This document shows, piece by piece, positions 4,862 through 8,338 of a stretch of 8,338 bases of DNA. Made by a program: the position numbers and the translations under genes. The DNA is taken from the NCBI GenBank assembly GCA_027031685.1, contig JALVPS010000488.1, positions 1 to 8,338 of the forward strand. The letters run 5' to 3'. Origin of the DNA: Gammaproteobacteria bacterium. GTDB taxonomy: Bacteria; Pseudomonadota; Gammaproteobacteria; UWMA-0217. Positions within the stretch are counted from its first letter, which is position 1. The number at the start of each line of letters is the position of its first letter. The notes beneath the pieces are model-generated. The model did not search any database. It was not told where the DNA came from and worked only from the letters and a program-made list of their open reading frames with translations.

Positions 4862-4866
4862 TCCAA

Positions 4867-5898
<1,032 letters not shown>

Positions 5899-5914
5899 AC
5901 GGGCCGTTGACCCC

Positions 5915-6373
5915 ATGGTGGAGGGCGACTGCCGGGCGCGGGCCCTGGCCCTGCTGGCGCGGCGCGAGCACTCGCGCTTCGAGTTGGCCGCCAAACTCGC
6001 CCGGCGCGGTTACCCCGCCGAGGAGATCGCCGCCTGTCTGGACGCCCTGGAGGAGACCCAGCTGCTGAGTGACGCCCGCTACGCCGAGAGCTACGTGCGC
6101 AGCCGGGTGGAGAAGGGGTATGGCCCCTTGCGCATCCGCCAGGAGCTGCGCGAGCGGGGCGTGGCGGCCAGCTTGGCCGAGGCCGTGCTGGCCAGTTATG
6201 CCAGGCGCTGGCCGGCCCTGGCGCAGCGCCAGTACCGGCGCAAGTTTGGCGTCACGCGGCCCGCCGACTATCCCGACTGGGCGCGCCGGGTGCGCTATCT
6301 GGGCGGGCGCGGCTTCAGCGCGGAGCACATGCGCGCCCTGTTCGACGACGAACCGAATCAAGAGACGGAATGA
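5915..6373 (+). CDS. recX: RecX, regulatory protein of RecA
   Basis: RecX caps or blocks growing RecA filaments and inhibits RecA activity. The 152-residue protein is near the usual size (166 in E. coli) and is mostly helical, with the three-helix repeats of the family. Repeat 1 contains RALALLARREHSRFELAAKL and a GYPAEEIAACLDAL segment. Next is the diagnostic LLSDARYAESYVRSRVEKGYGPLRIRQELRERGV region (about residues 50-82). The third part ends with RRVRYLGGRGFSAEHMRALF. I chose ATG 5915; the frame is open further upstream inside recA, but that portion is recA sequence read out of frame. There is no strong Shine-Dalgarno sequence, so translation may depend on ribosomes leaving recA. The stop is 3 nt before the alaS ATG. 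Confidence 0.95.
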   Translation: MVEGDCRARALALLARREHSRFELAAKLARRGYPAEEIAACLDALEETQLLSDARYAESYVRSRVEKGYGPLRIRQELRERGVAASLAEAVLASYARRWPALAQRQYRRKFGVTRPADYPDWARRVRYLGGRGFSAEHMRALFDDEPNQETE

Positions 6374-6376
6374 ACC

Positions 6377-8338
<1,962 letters not shown>

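Overview
The window is GC-rich DNA with densely packed genes and G/C-dominated third codon positions. It reads as ordinary chromosome from a gammaproteobacterium. The recA-recX-alaS cluster, TcdA, YaeQ, a UPF0231/YacL-like protein and a UbiC-type chorismate lyase all fit that class. The RecA and AlaS motifs fall at the same residue numbers as in E. coli. A Chromatiales/Ectothiorhodospiraceae-like host is my guess from composition and gene content, not a demonstrated assignment.

Left half (1-4022), all on the minus strand. In transcription order: tcdA (tRNA ct6A dehydratase) is joined by a TGATG junction to a yaeQ gene that carries a one-base frameshift. A good sigma70-type promoter overlaps the end of yaeQ. 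Next come an exported EndoU-fold nuclease and, through an ATGA overlap, a very acidic 111-residue YacL-like protein. A small Cys-rich FmdB-type protein follows, then a GC hairpin terminator. After a fresh promoter come a PP2C-type Ser/Thr phosphatase and the start of an exported, probably outer-membrane protein that runs off the left edge.

Middle (4023-4228): a 206-bp divergent intergenic region. On the plus strand it has two near-identical -10 elements 30 bp apart and an 11-codon mini-ORF that overlaps the next gene by GTGA.

Right half (4229-8338), all on the plus strand: a chorismate pyruvate-lyase family gene (ubiC-like), then recA, recX (16 nt later) and alaS (3 nt later, cut off at the right edge after 654 codons). 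recA has an extended -10 promoter and a good Shine-Dalgarno sequence but no recognisable LexA box. Its 5' leader instead carries a short direct repeat.

Most of the window is conserved housekeeping. The best candidate for something under-described is the EndoU gene with its overlapping partner. The first product is a secreted, strongly basic predicted RNase (net about +22). The second is a strongly acidic cytosolic protein (net about -17). They are translationally coupled and have their own promoter, a layout that would suit a nuclease-inhibitor pair. The second most useful observation is the yaeQ frameshift. No CRISPR array, tRNA, rRNA, insertion sequence or attachment site was seen.
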